From contig JAUIFF010000018.1 in assembly GCA_030429545.1 (NCBI GenBank), positions 62,001-126,000 of the forward strand: a stretch of DNA of 64,000 bases, read 5' to 3'. The stretch is from Polyangia bacterium (GTDB lineage: Bacteria; Myxococcota_A; Polyangia; Nannocystales; Nannocystaceae). Made by a program: the position numbers and the translations under genes. This document shows, piece by piece, positions 35,200 to 45,046 of the stretch; positions within the stretch are counted from its first letter, which is position 1; every line of letters begins with the position of its first letter. A model generated the notes under the pieces. The model was not told the DNA's origin. It worked only from the letters and a program-made list of their open reading frames with translations, and did no database searches.

Positions 35200-37854
35200 A
35201 TGCGTACACACGTTTTCCCCATCCTTTCCCTGGTGGCCTTGTTTGTCGCCTGCACACCGACCTACGAAGATGGTGCATCAGCATTTGTCCCCCCAGCTGA
35301 CAGCGCCGCCCCGGCCGAGGATCCCGAATACGCGGATGCCGAGGCCCAACCTGAAGCCGATGCCTCCCCACAGGCGGTCCCCAGCCCCGAAGACCTGCAG
35401 GAGCAGGCGCCCGAGGTTGCCCAGGCCGAGGGTCCGCTGTGCGAGCGCGGCAAACCGCTGACCAAGGCCTACCCCCTCGAAGGCAACGGCGACGACCTCT
35501 CCGGCGGCCTGCTCAAAACCCGGGTGGGCGACAAATGGATGGCACTGCCACTCAAGGAGACCCGGTTTGACACCCGTGTGGTTGGGACTGTGGCCGAAAC
35601 CGACGTCACCCAAACGTTTACCAACCCCTATACCGACAAGCCACTCGAAGCCATCTATGTGTTTCCCCTGGCCGACGACGCCGCGGTCGATGACTATTGG
35701 ATTCACCTGGGTGAGCGCCACATCCACGGGGTGATCAAAAAGCGCGAAGAGGCGCGAAAAATGTATGAGCAAGCAAAGCAGGCCGGGCAATCGGCGGCCC
35801 TGCTCGACCAGGAGCGCCCCAACATCTTCACCCAAAGTGTCGCCAACATTCCCCCGGGTGGCAGCATTGAGGTCGAGATGCACGTGGTCCAGCCGCTACA
35901 TCAAGAAGCCGGGCGCTACGAGCTGGCCCTGCCCACGGTTGTCGGCCCGCGATTTATCCCGGGAACGCCCGTCAGCCATAAGGGCAGCGGGCGACTTCCC
36001 GACACCGACCAGGTGCCCGATGCCTCCAAAATTACGCCACCGGTGCTGACCAATCGCGTGAGCTGTGCCGAGCTCAAGGTCGCGGTTGGCATCGAGGGAG
36101 GATTGCCGGTGACCGGCCTCAAGTCCAAGTATCACCGCATCAAAAGTGGCCCCTACGGCGACCAGGTGCATGTCGAACTCGCCCGCGACGGCGAACTTCC
36201 CAACCGCGACTTTGTGCTCTCGTGGTCGCTGGCCGGCGCCCGCCCGCAGGCGTCGTTGATGGCCCAGCGTGGCGATGATGGCGAGGGAGGCTACTTTACG
36301 TTGACCATACAACCACCCAAAACACCCCCGGGCGACAAAGAACGTCCGCGCGAGCTAATCTTTGTGGTCGACAACTCGGGCTCCATGGGCGGCACGCCGA
36401 TCGAAACCGCCAAAAAAGCGATCACCAAGTCGCTCGACAACCTCGGCCCCCACGACTCCTTTCAGGTGATGCGGTTTAGCGAAAATGCCTCGGGCATGGG
36501 CCCCAAACTACTTGCAAATACACCGCAAAACCGCCAGCGCGCCCGCGAATACGTCGCCGCCATGCAGGGCATGGGTGGCACCCAAATGATCGAGGGCATC
36601 AAGGCCTCGCTCGGGTTCCCCACGTCGGCCCGCAAAGACGCCATGCGCGTGGTCCTGTTTTTGACCGACGGCTACATTGGCAACGAAGTCCAGATCTTCG
36701 AGGAGATCGAAAAAACCCTGGGCGAGACACGGCTGTTTAGCCTGGGTGTCGGCGGCGGTGTCAACCGCTACCTGCTCGAAGGCATGGCACGGACCGGCCG
36801 CGGAGCGGTCACCTATATGGGCCCCGGCGAAAAACCCGACAAGGTCGTCAACCGCTTTTACGAGCGAATCGCCCACCCGGTACTGACGGACATTGAGCTC
36901 GACTGGGGCAGCATGACCGTCGGCGAGGTCTTGCCCGGCAAAATCCCCGACCTGTTCCACGGCCAGCCAGTTGTCGTCTACGGCCGCTACAAAGGCAATC
37001 CCAGTGGCACCATCAAGCTCAAGGGCAAGTTTGGCGACGAGACCTACGAGCTGCCAGTCAAGATTAACTTTGCAGATGCAAACGAATCGGAGGGCCTGGC
37101 CTCGATGTGGGCGCGAACCAAAGTCGAGGAGCTAGAGGGCTACCCGTACATGCGGCGCCACGACCAGGCCTCGCGTGACAAGGCCAAACAGGCGGTCACC
37201 GACCTCGCCCTCGAGTACAGCATTATGACCAAATACACCTCGTTTGTTGCCGTCGACGAACGCAAGGTCAAGCAGGCCGACGGCAGCTATCGCACCGTGG
37301 TCCAACCGGTCGACCTTCCAGCCGGAGTCAGTGCCGATGCCGTCGGAGAGGCCTACGGAACCGCGGGCCTGGGGCTTGTCGGCACCGGTCGCGGGGGCGG
37401 TGGCACCGGTTACGGCACCATCGGCCTCGGCAACACCGGCCTCATTGGCAAGGGCGGTGGCGGTGGCTCGGGCTCAGGCTACGGCCGCGGATCCGGGACT
37501 GGCTTTGGCGGCCAGGGCAAACGCGTCCCGCGGGTACGCCAGGCCAAGGCCCAGGTTTCGGGGGCACTCGACAAGGACATCATCCGCCGGATCGTCCGTG
37601 CCCATATCAACGAAATCCGCTCCTGCTACAACCAAGGGCTGGCGCAAGACCCCAACCTCAGCGGGCGTGTCAACATCGAGTTCACGATCGGCCCCAATGG
37701 CAAGGTACTCGACGCCAAGGTCACGGCCAGCACCCTGACCAACACGACTGTTGAAGGCTGCATGGAGAAGGCGCTCAAGCGTTGGAAGTTCCCCAAGCCC
37801 GCGGGCGGTGGCAAGGTCAAGGTCTCCTACCCGTTTATCCTCCAGCCGGGCTAG
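35200..37854 (+). CDS. Lipoprotein with VIT, vWA and AgmX/PglI C-terminal domains
   Basis: This 884-aa protein has a lipobox (LSLVALFVAC, Cys18) and an acidic Pro/Ala/Glu linker. A VIT domain (residues about 105-225: VAETDVTQTFTNPYTDKPLEAIYVFPL; IKKREEARKMYEQAKQAGQSAALLDQERPNIFTQSVANI) is followed by a vWA domain with MIDAS DNSGS near residue 391 and LTDGYIG. A Gly-rich stretch and an AgmX/PglI-type C-terminal domain (AHINEIRSCYNQGLAQDPNLSGRV; KALKRWKFPKP) complete it. AgmX-type domains occur in gliding and TonB-like proteins of myxobacteria. It is presumably anchored at the outer membrane as an adhesion or assembly platform. A terminator follows. Confidence 0.85.
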   Translation: MRTHVFPILSLVALFVACTPTYEDGASAFVPPADSAAPAEDPEYADAEAQPEADASPQAVPSPEDLQEQAPEVAQAEGPLCERGKPLTKAYPLEGNGDDLSGGLLKTRVGDKWMALPLKETRFDTRVVGTVAETDVTQTFTNPYTDKPLEAIYVFPLADDAAVDDYWIHLGERHIHGVIKKREEARKMYEQAKQAGQSAALLDQERPNIFTQSVANIPPGGSIEVEMHVVQPLHQEAGRYELALPTVVGPRFIPGTPVSHKGSGRLPDTDQVPDASKITPPVLTNRVSCAELKVAVGIEGGLPVTGLKSKYHRIKSGPYGDQVHVELARDGELPNRDFVLSWSLAGARPQASLMAQRGDDGEGGYFTLTIQPPKTPPGDKERPRELIFVVDNSGSMGGTPIETAKKAITKSLDNLGPHDSFQVMRFSENASGMGPKLLANTPQNRQRAREYVAAMQGMGGTQMIEGIKASLGFPTSARKDAMRVVLFLTDGYIGNEVQIFEEIEKTLGETRLFSLGVGGGVNRYLLEGMARTGRGAVTYMGPGEKPDKVVNRFYERIAHPVLTDIELDWGSMTVGEVLPGKIPDLFHGQPVVVYGRYKGNPSGTIKLKGKFGDETYELPVKINFADANESEGLASMWARTKVEELEGYPYMRRHDQASRDKAKQAVTDLALEYSIMTKYTSFVAVDERKVKQADGSYRTVVQPVDLPAGVSADAVGEAYGTAGLGLVGTGRGGGGTGYGTIGLGNTGLIGKGGGGGSGSGYGRGSGTGFGGQGKRVPRVRQAKAQVSGALDKDIIRRIVRAHINEIRSCYNQGLAQDPNLSGRVNIEFTIGPNGKVLDAKVTASTLTNTTVEGCMEKALKRWKFPKPAGGGKVKVSYPFILQPG

Positions 37855-37878
37855 CCCGAACTTCACACCTCAACTCAA

Positions 37879-37911
37879 AGTGGGCAGTTGCACAGCAGCT
37901 GTCCGCTTTTT
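37879..37911 (+). terminator. Intrinsic terminator behind the VIT/vWA gene
   Basis: AGTGGGCAG pairs with CTGTCCGCT (two G.T pairs) around an 11-nt loop, followed by TTTTT. Confidence 0.65.
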
Positions 37912-38145
37912 GCGTTCATCCGCATCGCGCCTATCCCGCAAATCGACACCAACAAACCGCGTACGTACTTGATGATCCTACAAATGTCCCGGCGACGAAG
38001 TTGATGGCGTGCATCGCTAGCAACACGCTGCCCCGACTAGCTCACAACCCCTAGCTTACGCGTGCACTGGCACCCGCGGACGGACGTGGTACAACCCCTC
38101 GCCAATGCGCATTTCGGGACCATTTGCGGCGGTTGGAGGATGCTG

Positions 38146-41100
38146 GTGACGATCCTGGTCGTGGCCGAAAAACCGTCTGTTGCCCGGGACATCGCCAAGG
38201 TCCTCGGGGCGACCAAGCGCGAGCAGGGGTTTATTTCGGGCGGTGGCTACAAAATAACCTGGGCGATCGGACATCTTGTGGCCCTGGCCCAACCGGCCGA
38301 GGTCAATCCGGCGTGGAAACGGTGGAGCAAGTCGCAACTCCCCATGCTGCCCGACGCCTGGCCCCTGAGCGTGCTGCCCAAAACCCGCAAGCAGTTCACT
38401 GTGGTCAAGCGACTGCTGCGGGCCCGCGACATCAAACAGGTTGTATGCGCAACAGATGCCGGGCGTGAGGGCGAGCTCATCTTCCGCTACATCTACGAAC
38501 AGGCCGGCAGCAAGAAACCGGTCTCGCGCCTGTGGATCTCATCGTTGACGGCCTCGGCCATCCGCGCCGGGATGGACCGGCTCAAACCCGCCAGCGCCTA
38601 CGATGCCCTCGCCGATGCCGCCCGCGGGCGCAGCCGTGCCGATTGGTTGGTGGGCATGAATCTGTCGCGGGCCTACACCCTCTACCACGACGACAAATAC
38701 TCCGTGGGCCGGGTGCAAACCCCAACCCTGTCGATGGTGGTCGACCGCGAACGTGCCATCCGCAACTTTGTCCCCGAGCACTACCTCGAAGTTGTGGCCC
38801 AGTTTTACCCCGAAGACGGCACGCCACAGCAGGCCTACAAGGCGACCTACTTCGACCCGGGCAAGCAAAAATCTGAGCAGGCGGCCAAACCTGCGGCCAA
38901 ACAAGATGGTGATACAAGTAAATCATCGAAGGCCACGCGGCTCCCGATCGACGGCATCGAAGCCGCCGCCATCATGGGCAGGGCACGCACGGGTCAACCC
39001 GTGCTCGCCGAGCTCACCCACAAAAACCGCAGCATCCCCCCGCCCAAGCTCTACGACCTGACAGAGCTGCAACGCGACGCCAACCGCATGTTTGGCATGC
39101 GTGCCAGCCAAACCCTCAAGGCCGCCCAAGCACTGTACGAGCGTCACAAGCTCATCAGCTACCCACGGACCGACTCGCGCCACCTGTCGAGCGATGTCGC
39201 CAAAACCCTCGACAAGGTCGTCAAGGCGATCGCCGGCCGCTACCCCGAGCCCGGCCTTGTCGCCGACGGCAGCGGTACCCGCCCGCTGGGCAAACGTTTT
39301 GTTGATGATACAAAGGTCACCGACCACCACGCCATCATCCCGACCGCCGTCCGCAAAAAAAAGCAGCTCGATCCGGAAACACCGGAGGGCAAGATTTTCG
39401 ACCTGATCTGTCGCCGGCTGCTCGCAGCCTGGCACCCGGACCACCGCTACGCGACCACCACCGCGATTGTCGAAATCCACCAACCAACGCCGGCCGGCCC
39501 GGTCGACAGCCCCGACCCCCCCCCCGTCGACCACTACAAAGCCAGCGGAAAAACCGTGACCGAAGTTGGCTGGAAAGTGCTCGAGCGCCGTAAGAAGCGC
39601 AAGCAAGGCGCCGACGAGCAAAATCTTGTGGCCGGCCTCAAGCGCGGTCAGCCGCAGGTGCTTGCCGACATCAAGCCCGAAAACCGGACCACCAAACCGC
39701 CCCCGCCCCTGACCGAGGCCACACTGTTGACGGCCATGGAAACCGCTGGGAAGTCGCTCGACGACCGCGAACTTTCCGACGCCATGCGTGAGCGCGGACT
39801 GGGCACGCCGGCAACCCGGGCAGCGACCATCGAAACATTACTTGCACGCTCATATATTGAGCGCAAGGGCAAGGCCCTGCACGCAACAGCCAAGGGTGAG
39901 CGCCTGATCGACCTTGTCCATCCACACGTGCGCAGCCCCGAGATGACCGGCCAATGGGAGCACCGGCTGCGGCAAGTCGAGCGCGGAGAAATCGACTTGC
40001 AGGCGTTTATGCAGGGCATCTGCGGCTATGTCCAAACTGTCGTTGGCGACGTTACGGCCGGCCGCCGACCGCAAAAACTCGATGCACACACATCGTTTGC
40101 CCCCTCCCCTTCGTCTGCCAAACCGCGGGCGTCGTCGCCAACTCCAAGCGCCGCCAAACAAGCTTTAAGACCACCTGTGAGCCAAAATCCGGGGGATTCG
40201 GGCAATCGCCCGACACCGCCTCGAACACCTCGGCGCTCGACGAATCGGCCGCGGCAACCAGGGCCAACAGCCCAAACCTCACTGTTTGCCGGGATGTCGT
40301 TTGACCCCCCGGCCGCACAAAAACCGCGTCGCCGTGGCGCAGGCACCGGAGAAAACCGGCATATACAACAACCTCGCAGTGCCGCCCCCCGGCAGGCAAG
40401 TGCGGGGCGACAAACTCGCAACACGCAACCGGCACGCGCGACCCCTAGCCAACACGCAGGTAGCAATCCGTGGATCGACAACGTGCGAGAGTCACCACCT
40501 CCGCAGGCTCCGGCATTTAATCCGTACCTCGATGCCCCACCCGAACCTGCGATCCGCCGCGAAGACCCCGGGCCTCCTGCGTTTATCGATGATGGTCCGA
40601 TGGACTCGCGTCCGCCCCCGAGTCGAGCACCGCGGGCCAACACCGAACCCCGCGTCGGAGCTTCGGCGCCTCGCCAAAGCGACGAACCACCTGCGTTTGA
40701 CAACTTTGCCCCGGAGTTTGAGTCGAGCCCGGCCGACGACGCGGGAGGGCTCGATGCTTTCGACCCCGGCGCTCCGCCGGACTGGTTGACGTTTGCCCCG
40801 GTCAACGACGAGCCAGGCCCCAGCCGCGATGTCGATACCTATCGCCCGGCTCCCGAGGGTCCGCCACCAGGCCCGCCACCGGTTCACGCCGCCACGCCCA
40901 GCAACACCCCCGTTGCACCAACACAGGACCTTGGTGAGCTCCTCCACCAACGCTTCAAGTTTGAAAACTTCCGCCCCCACCAAGAAGTCATCTGCCGGAC
41001 GATCACCGACGGTCGCGATGTTTTGGTGGTGATGCCAACCGGGGCCGGAAAGTCGTTGTGCTACCAACTACCCGGTCTCGCCCGCGGGGGCACAACCCTG

Positions 41101-42951
41101 GTGGTGAGCCCACTGATCGCGCTGATGGACGACCAGGTCGGCAAACTCCAAGAATTGGGGCTACGGGCCGAGCGCATCCACTCTGGGCTCGAACGCGGCC
41201 GCGGCAGCGAGATTTACCGCAGCTACCTCAGTGGCCAGCTCGACTTTTTGTTTGTCGCCCCCGAGCGCCTGGGCCTACCTGGCTTTGTCGACATGCTCAC
41301 ACGCCGGCAACCTTCGCTCATCGCGGTCGACGAGGCCCACTGTATTTCGCAATGGGGACACGACTTTCGCCCCGATTACCGCATGTTGGGTGAGCGTCTG
41401 CCGGTTTTGCGACCGGCGCCAATTGTCGCCCTGACAGCCACCGCAACCCCACGGGTGCAAGACGACATCGCCACCCAGCTGGGCCTGCAAGATCCCCGGC
41501 GATTTATCCTGGGTTTTCGCCGGACCAACATCGGTGTTGAGGTTGTCGACATGCCCCCGCGGGCCCGGGCGGGCGCCATCGAGGAGCTACTCAAGGGCGA
41601 AGGTCGACTGCCGGCCATTGTCTATGCATCCACTCGCAAACAGTCGGAGGAGCTTGCGGCTGCCCTCGAAGGCACCTGTAAAATCGCGGCCTACCACGCG
41701 GGTATGGCCGCCGGTCGCCGCGACAAAATTCAAACCCGGTTTTTAAAGGGCAAACTCGATGCCATCGTCGCCACGGTTGCGTTTGGCATGGGCATCGACA
41801 AACCCGACGTGCGCACCGTGGTCCATGCCGCCCTGCCGGGGACGGTTGAGGGCTACTACCAGGAGATCGGCCGTGCAGGTCGTGATGGCAAGCCTTCGCG
41901 GGCGGTGCTGATGCACTCCTATGCCGACCGCCGCACCCACGAGTACTTTCAAGAGCGCGACTACCCCGAACCCGACGACCTCAAGATCATCTACGATGCC
42001 CTCCTGCGCCGCCCGCTTGCCCGCAGCACCTTGGCCAAACGCACCGGCTTTTCCCAGGACGAACTCGATCGGGCGCTCGACAAACTGTGGATTCATGGGG
42101 GCGTGCGCTACGACGCCGACGACAAGGTCTGTGTAGGCACATCAAAATGGCTGCGCCCGTACAGCCGCCAACGTACCCACCGCCAGGAACAACTCGAGAA
42201 AATCTGCCAGTTTGCCGCCTCGGCGACCTGTCGGATGCTGCGACTGGTCGAGCACTTTGGTGACCAGGAGGACAGCGGCAAGCCCTGCGGCAGTTGTGAT
42301 GTATGTGCACCAAAAGCAAGCCTCACCCGGACCGCTCGCCAGGCCAACGACGAAGAGCAGGCACTCATGGGCCAACTGCTGCGCCAGCTCAACGACGGCC
42401 GGGATGTCGCCGTCGGCAAGCTGTTTCGCGAGCACTTTGAAGGCGACCTCCCCCGCCGCGAGTTTGAAACCCTGCTCGCCGCCCTGACCGCGGCCGGACT
42501 GGTCGAGGTGACCAACGACAGCTTCAAAAAGGGCTCGCGCACGATTACGTACCGTCGGGTAGCCCTGAGCGAGGCCGGTATGGAGTACCTGCTGTCCGGG
42601 GGCACCAAGGCCATTCAAGTGACGGAGCAGCAACGGCCCAAAACCCAACCCAAGCGCCGACGCAAGGCGGCCACTTCAAAAACCGGCAAGAAGTCCAGCA
42701 CGAAGTCGAGCAAGAGCAAGCAACCTTCGGCTCCGGTCGACGAGCAACTGGCCGAGACGCTGCGTGAGTGGCGATTGCAAACCTCGCGCAAAAAAGGCAT
42801 CGGTGCCCACCGCGTGTTGACCAACCGGGCCCTCGAGGGCCTCGCTGCCGCCAAACCCCGCACGGCCGACGAACTGCTCGAAGTCACCGGCATCGGCCCG
42901 ACAACCGTCAAGAAGTACGGTGAGGACCTCCTGCGACTGATTCGCGGGTAA
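38146..42951 (+). CDS. Topoisomerase III-RecQ helicase fusion
   Basis: This 1601-aa protein joins two partners that are usually separate. Residues 1-645 are a TopB-type type IA topoisomerase: Toprim (ILVVAEKPSVARDIAKVLG; CATDAGREGELIFRYIY), SVGRVQTPTLSMVVDRE, and catalytic Tyr339 in ISYPRTDSRHLS. Residues about 646-928 are a Pro/Arg/Ser/Thr-rich linker. Residues about 929-1601 are RecQ: FRPHQEVICRTI, Walker A PTGAGKS (to Ser970), DEAH 1062-1065, ALTATATPRVQDDI, YYQEIGRAGRDG, zinc Cys1362/1381/1384/1387, a winged-helix-like region and a C-terminal HRDC domain (VTGIGPTTVKKYG). GTG 38146 has GGAGG 6 nt upstream, better than ATG 38140. The fusion should decatenate DNA and dissolve double Holliday junctions, as RecQ with Topo III does. 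Confidence 0.93.
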   Translation: MTILVVAEKPSVARDIAKVLGATKREQGFISGGGYKITWAIGHLVALAQPAEVNPAWKRWSKSQLPMLPDAWPLSVLPKTRKQFTVVKRLLRARDIKQVVCATDAGREGELIFRYIYEQAGSKKPVSRLWISSLTASAIRAGMDRLKPASAYDALADAARGRSRADWLVGMNLSRAYTLYHDDKYSVGRVQTPTLSMVVDRERAIRNFVPEHYLEVVAQFYPEDGTPQQAYKATYFDPGKQKSEQAAKPAAKQDGDTSKSSKATRLPIDGIEAAAIMGRARTGQPVLAELTHKNRSIPPPKLYDLTELQRDANRMFGMRASQTLKAAQALYERHKLISYPRTDSRHLSSDVAKTLDKVVKAIAGRYPEPGLVADGSGTRPLGKRFVDDTKVTDHHAIIPTAVRKKKQLDPETPEGKIFDLICRRLLAAWHPDHRYATTTAIVEIHQPTPAGPVDSPDPPPVDHYKASGKTVTEVGWKVLERRKKRKQGADEQNLVAGLKRGQPQVLADIKPENRTTKPPPPLTEATLLTAMETAGKSLDDRELSDAMRERGLGTPATRAATIETLLARSYIERKGKALHATAKGERLIDLVHPHVRSPEMTGQWEHRLRQVERGEIDLQAFMQGICGYVQTVVGDVTAGRRPQKLDAHTSFAPSPSSAKPRASSPTPSAAKQALRPPVSQNPGDSGNRPTPPRTPRRSTNRPRQPGPTAQTSLFAGMSFDPPAAQKPRRRGAGTGENRHIQQPRSAAPRQASAGRQTRNTQPARATPSQHAGSNPWIDNVRESPPPQAPAFNPYLDAPPEPAIRREDPGPPAFIDDGPMDSRPPPSRAPRANTEPRVGASAPRQSDEPPAFDNFAPEFESSPADDAGGLDAFDPGAPPDWLTFAPVNDEPGPSRDVDTYRPAPEGPPPGPPPVHAATPSNTPVAPTQDLGELLHQRFKFENFRPHQEVICRTITDGRDVLVVMPTGAGKSLCYQLPGLARGGTTLVVSPLIALMDDQVGKLQELGLRAERIHSGLERGRGSEIYRSYLSGQLDFLFVAPERLGLPGFVDMLTRRQPSLIAVDEAHCISQWGHDFRPDYRMLGERLPVLRPAPIVALTATATPRVQDDIATQLGLQDPRRFILGFRRTNIGVEVVDMPPRARAGAIEELLKGEGRLPAIVYASTRKQSEELAAALEGTCKIAAYHAGMAAGRRDKIQTRFLKGKLDAIVATVAFGMGIDKPDVRTVVHAALPGTVEGYYQEIGRAGRDGKPSRAVLMHSYADRRTHEYFQERDYPEPDDLKIIYDALLRRPLARSTLAKRTGFSQDELDRALDKLWIHGGVRYDADDKVCVGTSKWLRPYSRQRTHRQEQLEKICQFAASATCRMLRLVEHFGDQEDSGKPCGSCDVCAPKASLTRTARQANDEEQALMGQLLRQLNDGRDVAVGKLFREHFEGDLPRREFETLLAALTAAGLVEVTNDSFKKGSRTITYRRVALSEAGMEYLLSGGTKAIQVTEQQRPKTQPKRRRKAATSKTGKKSSTKSSKSKQPSAPVDEQLAETLREWRLQTSRKKGIGAHRVLTNRALEGLAAAKPRTADELLEVTGIGPTTVKKYGEDLLRLIRG

Positions 42952-43044
42952 GGTCACCACAGTCGTTCGAGCGCCGAGGCGCGACATCTCGCAGTGCCCG
43001 ATTGGCCATCTCGCCCTACAATCACGGGCGTCGTGGCGGATGAC

Positions 43045-44976
43045 ATGATCGACCCGGAGCTTTCGCCGGCCCCCGAAGTCCCACTCGAACGCCTCGACGT
43101 TTTGGGATTGGCCTGGGATGTGCTGCTGTACAAGATCCACCAGATCCGCAAGCTGGATTACATGGTGATGCAACTACATCATTACTCGAGGTCCCAGCTT
43201 CGGCCCAAACGCGCCCGCCAGCGGCTGGTTGCCTGGCTCGAAACCGACAAGCCACTTCGCTGTATTCGCGCCGAATATCCGGCCCGTGAACGCCCGCGGT
43301 TTTACGCCGAAGAAACCCGGGAATTTCTCGAAACTATCACCGCTGACGACCGCGATCGCAATCAACACGCATGGCGCCTGTGTGTGAAAATCGGCATGTC
43401 CCCGCAGGCAGCATGGGAAGGGGTCACCAAGTTTCGCCTGCGCGACCGGGTGCTGCCGACAGGCCAGTGGATCACCGAGGATGAGCTGGCTCCCCTCATC
43501 CGCCAAAACGAGGGCGACACACTCATCCTGCCCAACGGCATCGCGATCTCGGTCGGCCTGGTCGAGGCGATCCGCGACGAAGCCCTGGGTGGCCGCAAAA
43601 TCGCCGCAATCAAGAACCTTCGCAACCATTCGGGGCTCGGCCTGCGGGAGTCAAAAAACCTGGTCGAGCAACTGATGGATGGCCTGATTCTGGGGGCGAG
43701 TGCTGGGACGGGCGCCTTGCCCCCGGTCGGGGTGGCGTACACCGGCCGCAAACGCACCAAGGCCCGCAAACGGCTCGACGAATGTATCGACGGCCTGCTG
43801 CGCGACCGGCCGCTGCACTGGGTGATTTTGTCGGCCACCAAAATAGTTGAAGATACAACTGTTCAGACGATGGCGGTCGGTCTCACCGGGCGCGCCCAAC
43901 CGGTGTTGTTTTACAACCCGCGATTCACCCTCAAGATCTCGCGGGACCAATGCAAGGGTGTGCTGCTACACGAGGTCAATCACCTGCTTTTTGGCCATGT
44001 CAGTGGCCAACCCGCGGAGGCCCTGCACAACCATTTTGTGTGGATGGTGGCATGCGAAGTCACGGCCAACGAGTTCATCCCATACCCCCTGCCGGGGCGT
44101 CCGATCACACTCGAACGCGTTGGCTTGCCGCCGATGGAGTCGACCCACGAACGCTTTCGCAAACTGTGCGAGCGCGACGACCTACCGAGCTTTACCTGCC
44201 CCTGCCCGATGTTGTCACGCACCCTGGCGGCCCAGCCCGAGCACCACCGCGACACCTCCCACGAAGAGCTGCGCTATCCGACCGGCCTGTTGCTCGATGC
44301 CGCCGAGCTGGTCGCCGGCGAGGTCGACCGCCAGACGGCGCAATCTGTAGTCAAACACGCGGGCATTCACGCGGGCAACGTCGGTCAGTACCTCGAACCT
44401 GAAGGGCTTCCGCAACTGCCGTGGCACGACTATCTCAAAAAGCTTGCCAAGGGCCTGCGGGTGCGGGTGTCCACCCTGCGCTACCCGAGCCGGCGACAAC
44501 CCGAACGCATCGGCATCGTCCCCGGCCGCCGGTCGCAACGCGAGGATCCGGTGGTGCTGGCCGCGGTCGATACCTCGGGCTCGATGTCTGTGGGCGAGCT
44601 GTCCCAAATTGCAGATGAACTCCAGGGCTTGCTGCGCGAGCGGGTCCGGGTGGCTTACCTCCAATGCGATACCAACATTGTGTTTGAGCGGTGGCTGCGA
44701 GGCAGTGATGCCCCGCGCACAGCCCACGGCCGCGGGGGCACCGACCTGCGTCCGCCGTTTGGCCGCAAGATCCTCGAACGCTACAAACCTGACCTTTTGG
44801 TCTACTTTACCGATGGTTATGGCCCAGCTCCCCAAAGCCCCCCCCCGGGCCTGCAAATCCTGTGGGTGCTGACGGGTGATCGACCCAACATTCCGGCCCG
44901 CTACGGCAAGGTTGTGTGCATGCGACCGCGCCACCGTCGACAGCGCGTTCAACAGGGTCAACCTCCACCGAAGTAG
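43045..44976 (+). CDS. Putative metallopeptidase/VWA protein (DUF2201-like) with L7/L12-like segment
   Basis: This 643-aa cytoplasmic protein has a zinc-peptidase-like helix HEVNH at residues 309-313 followed by LLFGH, as in PF13203-type domains. The C-terminal VWA-like domain starts at Asp509 (AAVDTSGSMSVGELSQI) with YLQCDT, GGTDLRPPF and VYFTDGYG. Residues about 180-210 (GRKIAAIKNLRNHSGLGLRESKNLV) resemble the C-terminal domain of ribosomal protein L7/L12. Such metallopeptidase-VWA proteins normally sit next to a MoxR-type AAA+ ATPase; none is present here. It follows the topoisomerase-RecQ gene by 93 nt without a terminator, so co-transcription is likely. The start is ATG 43045. Confidence 0.82.
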   Translation: MIDPELSPAPEVPLERLDVLGLAWDVLLYKIHQIRKLDYMVMQLHHYSRSQLRPKRARQRLVAWLETDKPLRCIRAEYPARERPRFYAEETREFLETITADDRDRNQHAWRLCVKIGMSPQAAWEGVTKFRLRDRVLPTGQWITEDELAPLIRQNEGDTLILPNGIAISVGLVEAIRDEALGGRKIAAIKNLRNHSGLGLRESKNLVEQLMDGLILGASAGTGALPPVGVAYTGRKRTKARKRLDECIDGLLRDRPLHWVILSATKIVEDTTVQTMAVGLTGRAQPVLFYNPRFTLKISRDQCKGVLLHEVNHLLFGHVSGQPAEALHNHFVWMVACEVTANEFIPYPLPGRPITLERVGLPPMESTHERFRKLCERDDLPSFTCPCPMLSRTLAAQPEHHRDTSHEELRYPTGLLLDAAELVAGEVDRQTAQSVVKHAGIHAGNVGQYLEPEGLPQLPWHDYLKKLAKGLRVRVSTLRYPSRRQPERIGIVPGRRSQREDPVVLAAVDTSGSMSVGELSQIADELQGLLRERVRVAYLQCDTNIVFERWLRGSDAPRTAHGRGGTDLRPPFGRKILERYKPDLLVYFTDGYGPAPQSPPPGLQILWVLTGDRPNIPARYGKVVCMRPRHRRQRVQQGQPPPK

Positions 44977-45000
44977 AATAGGTATCACTATTTTGGCCAC

Positions 45001-45030
45001 AAAAAAGCCCCGCACGGGCGGGGCTTTTTT
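45001..45030. terminator. Bidirectional intrinsic terminator
   Basis: A6-GCCCCGC-ACGG-GCGGGGC-T6, a perfect 7-bp GC stem flanked by A and T runs, placed between convergent genes ending at 44976 (plus) and 45047 (minus). Confidence 0.95.
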
Positions 45031-45046
45031 GATTTTGTATCAACAA

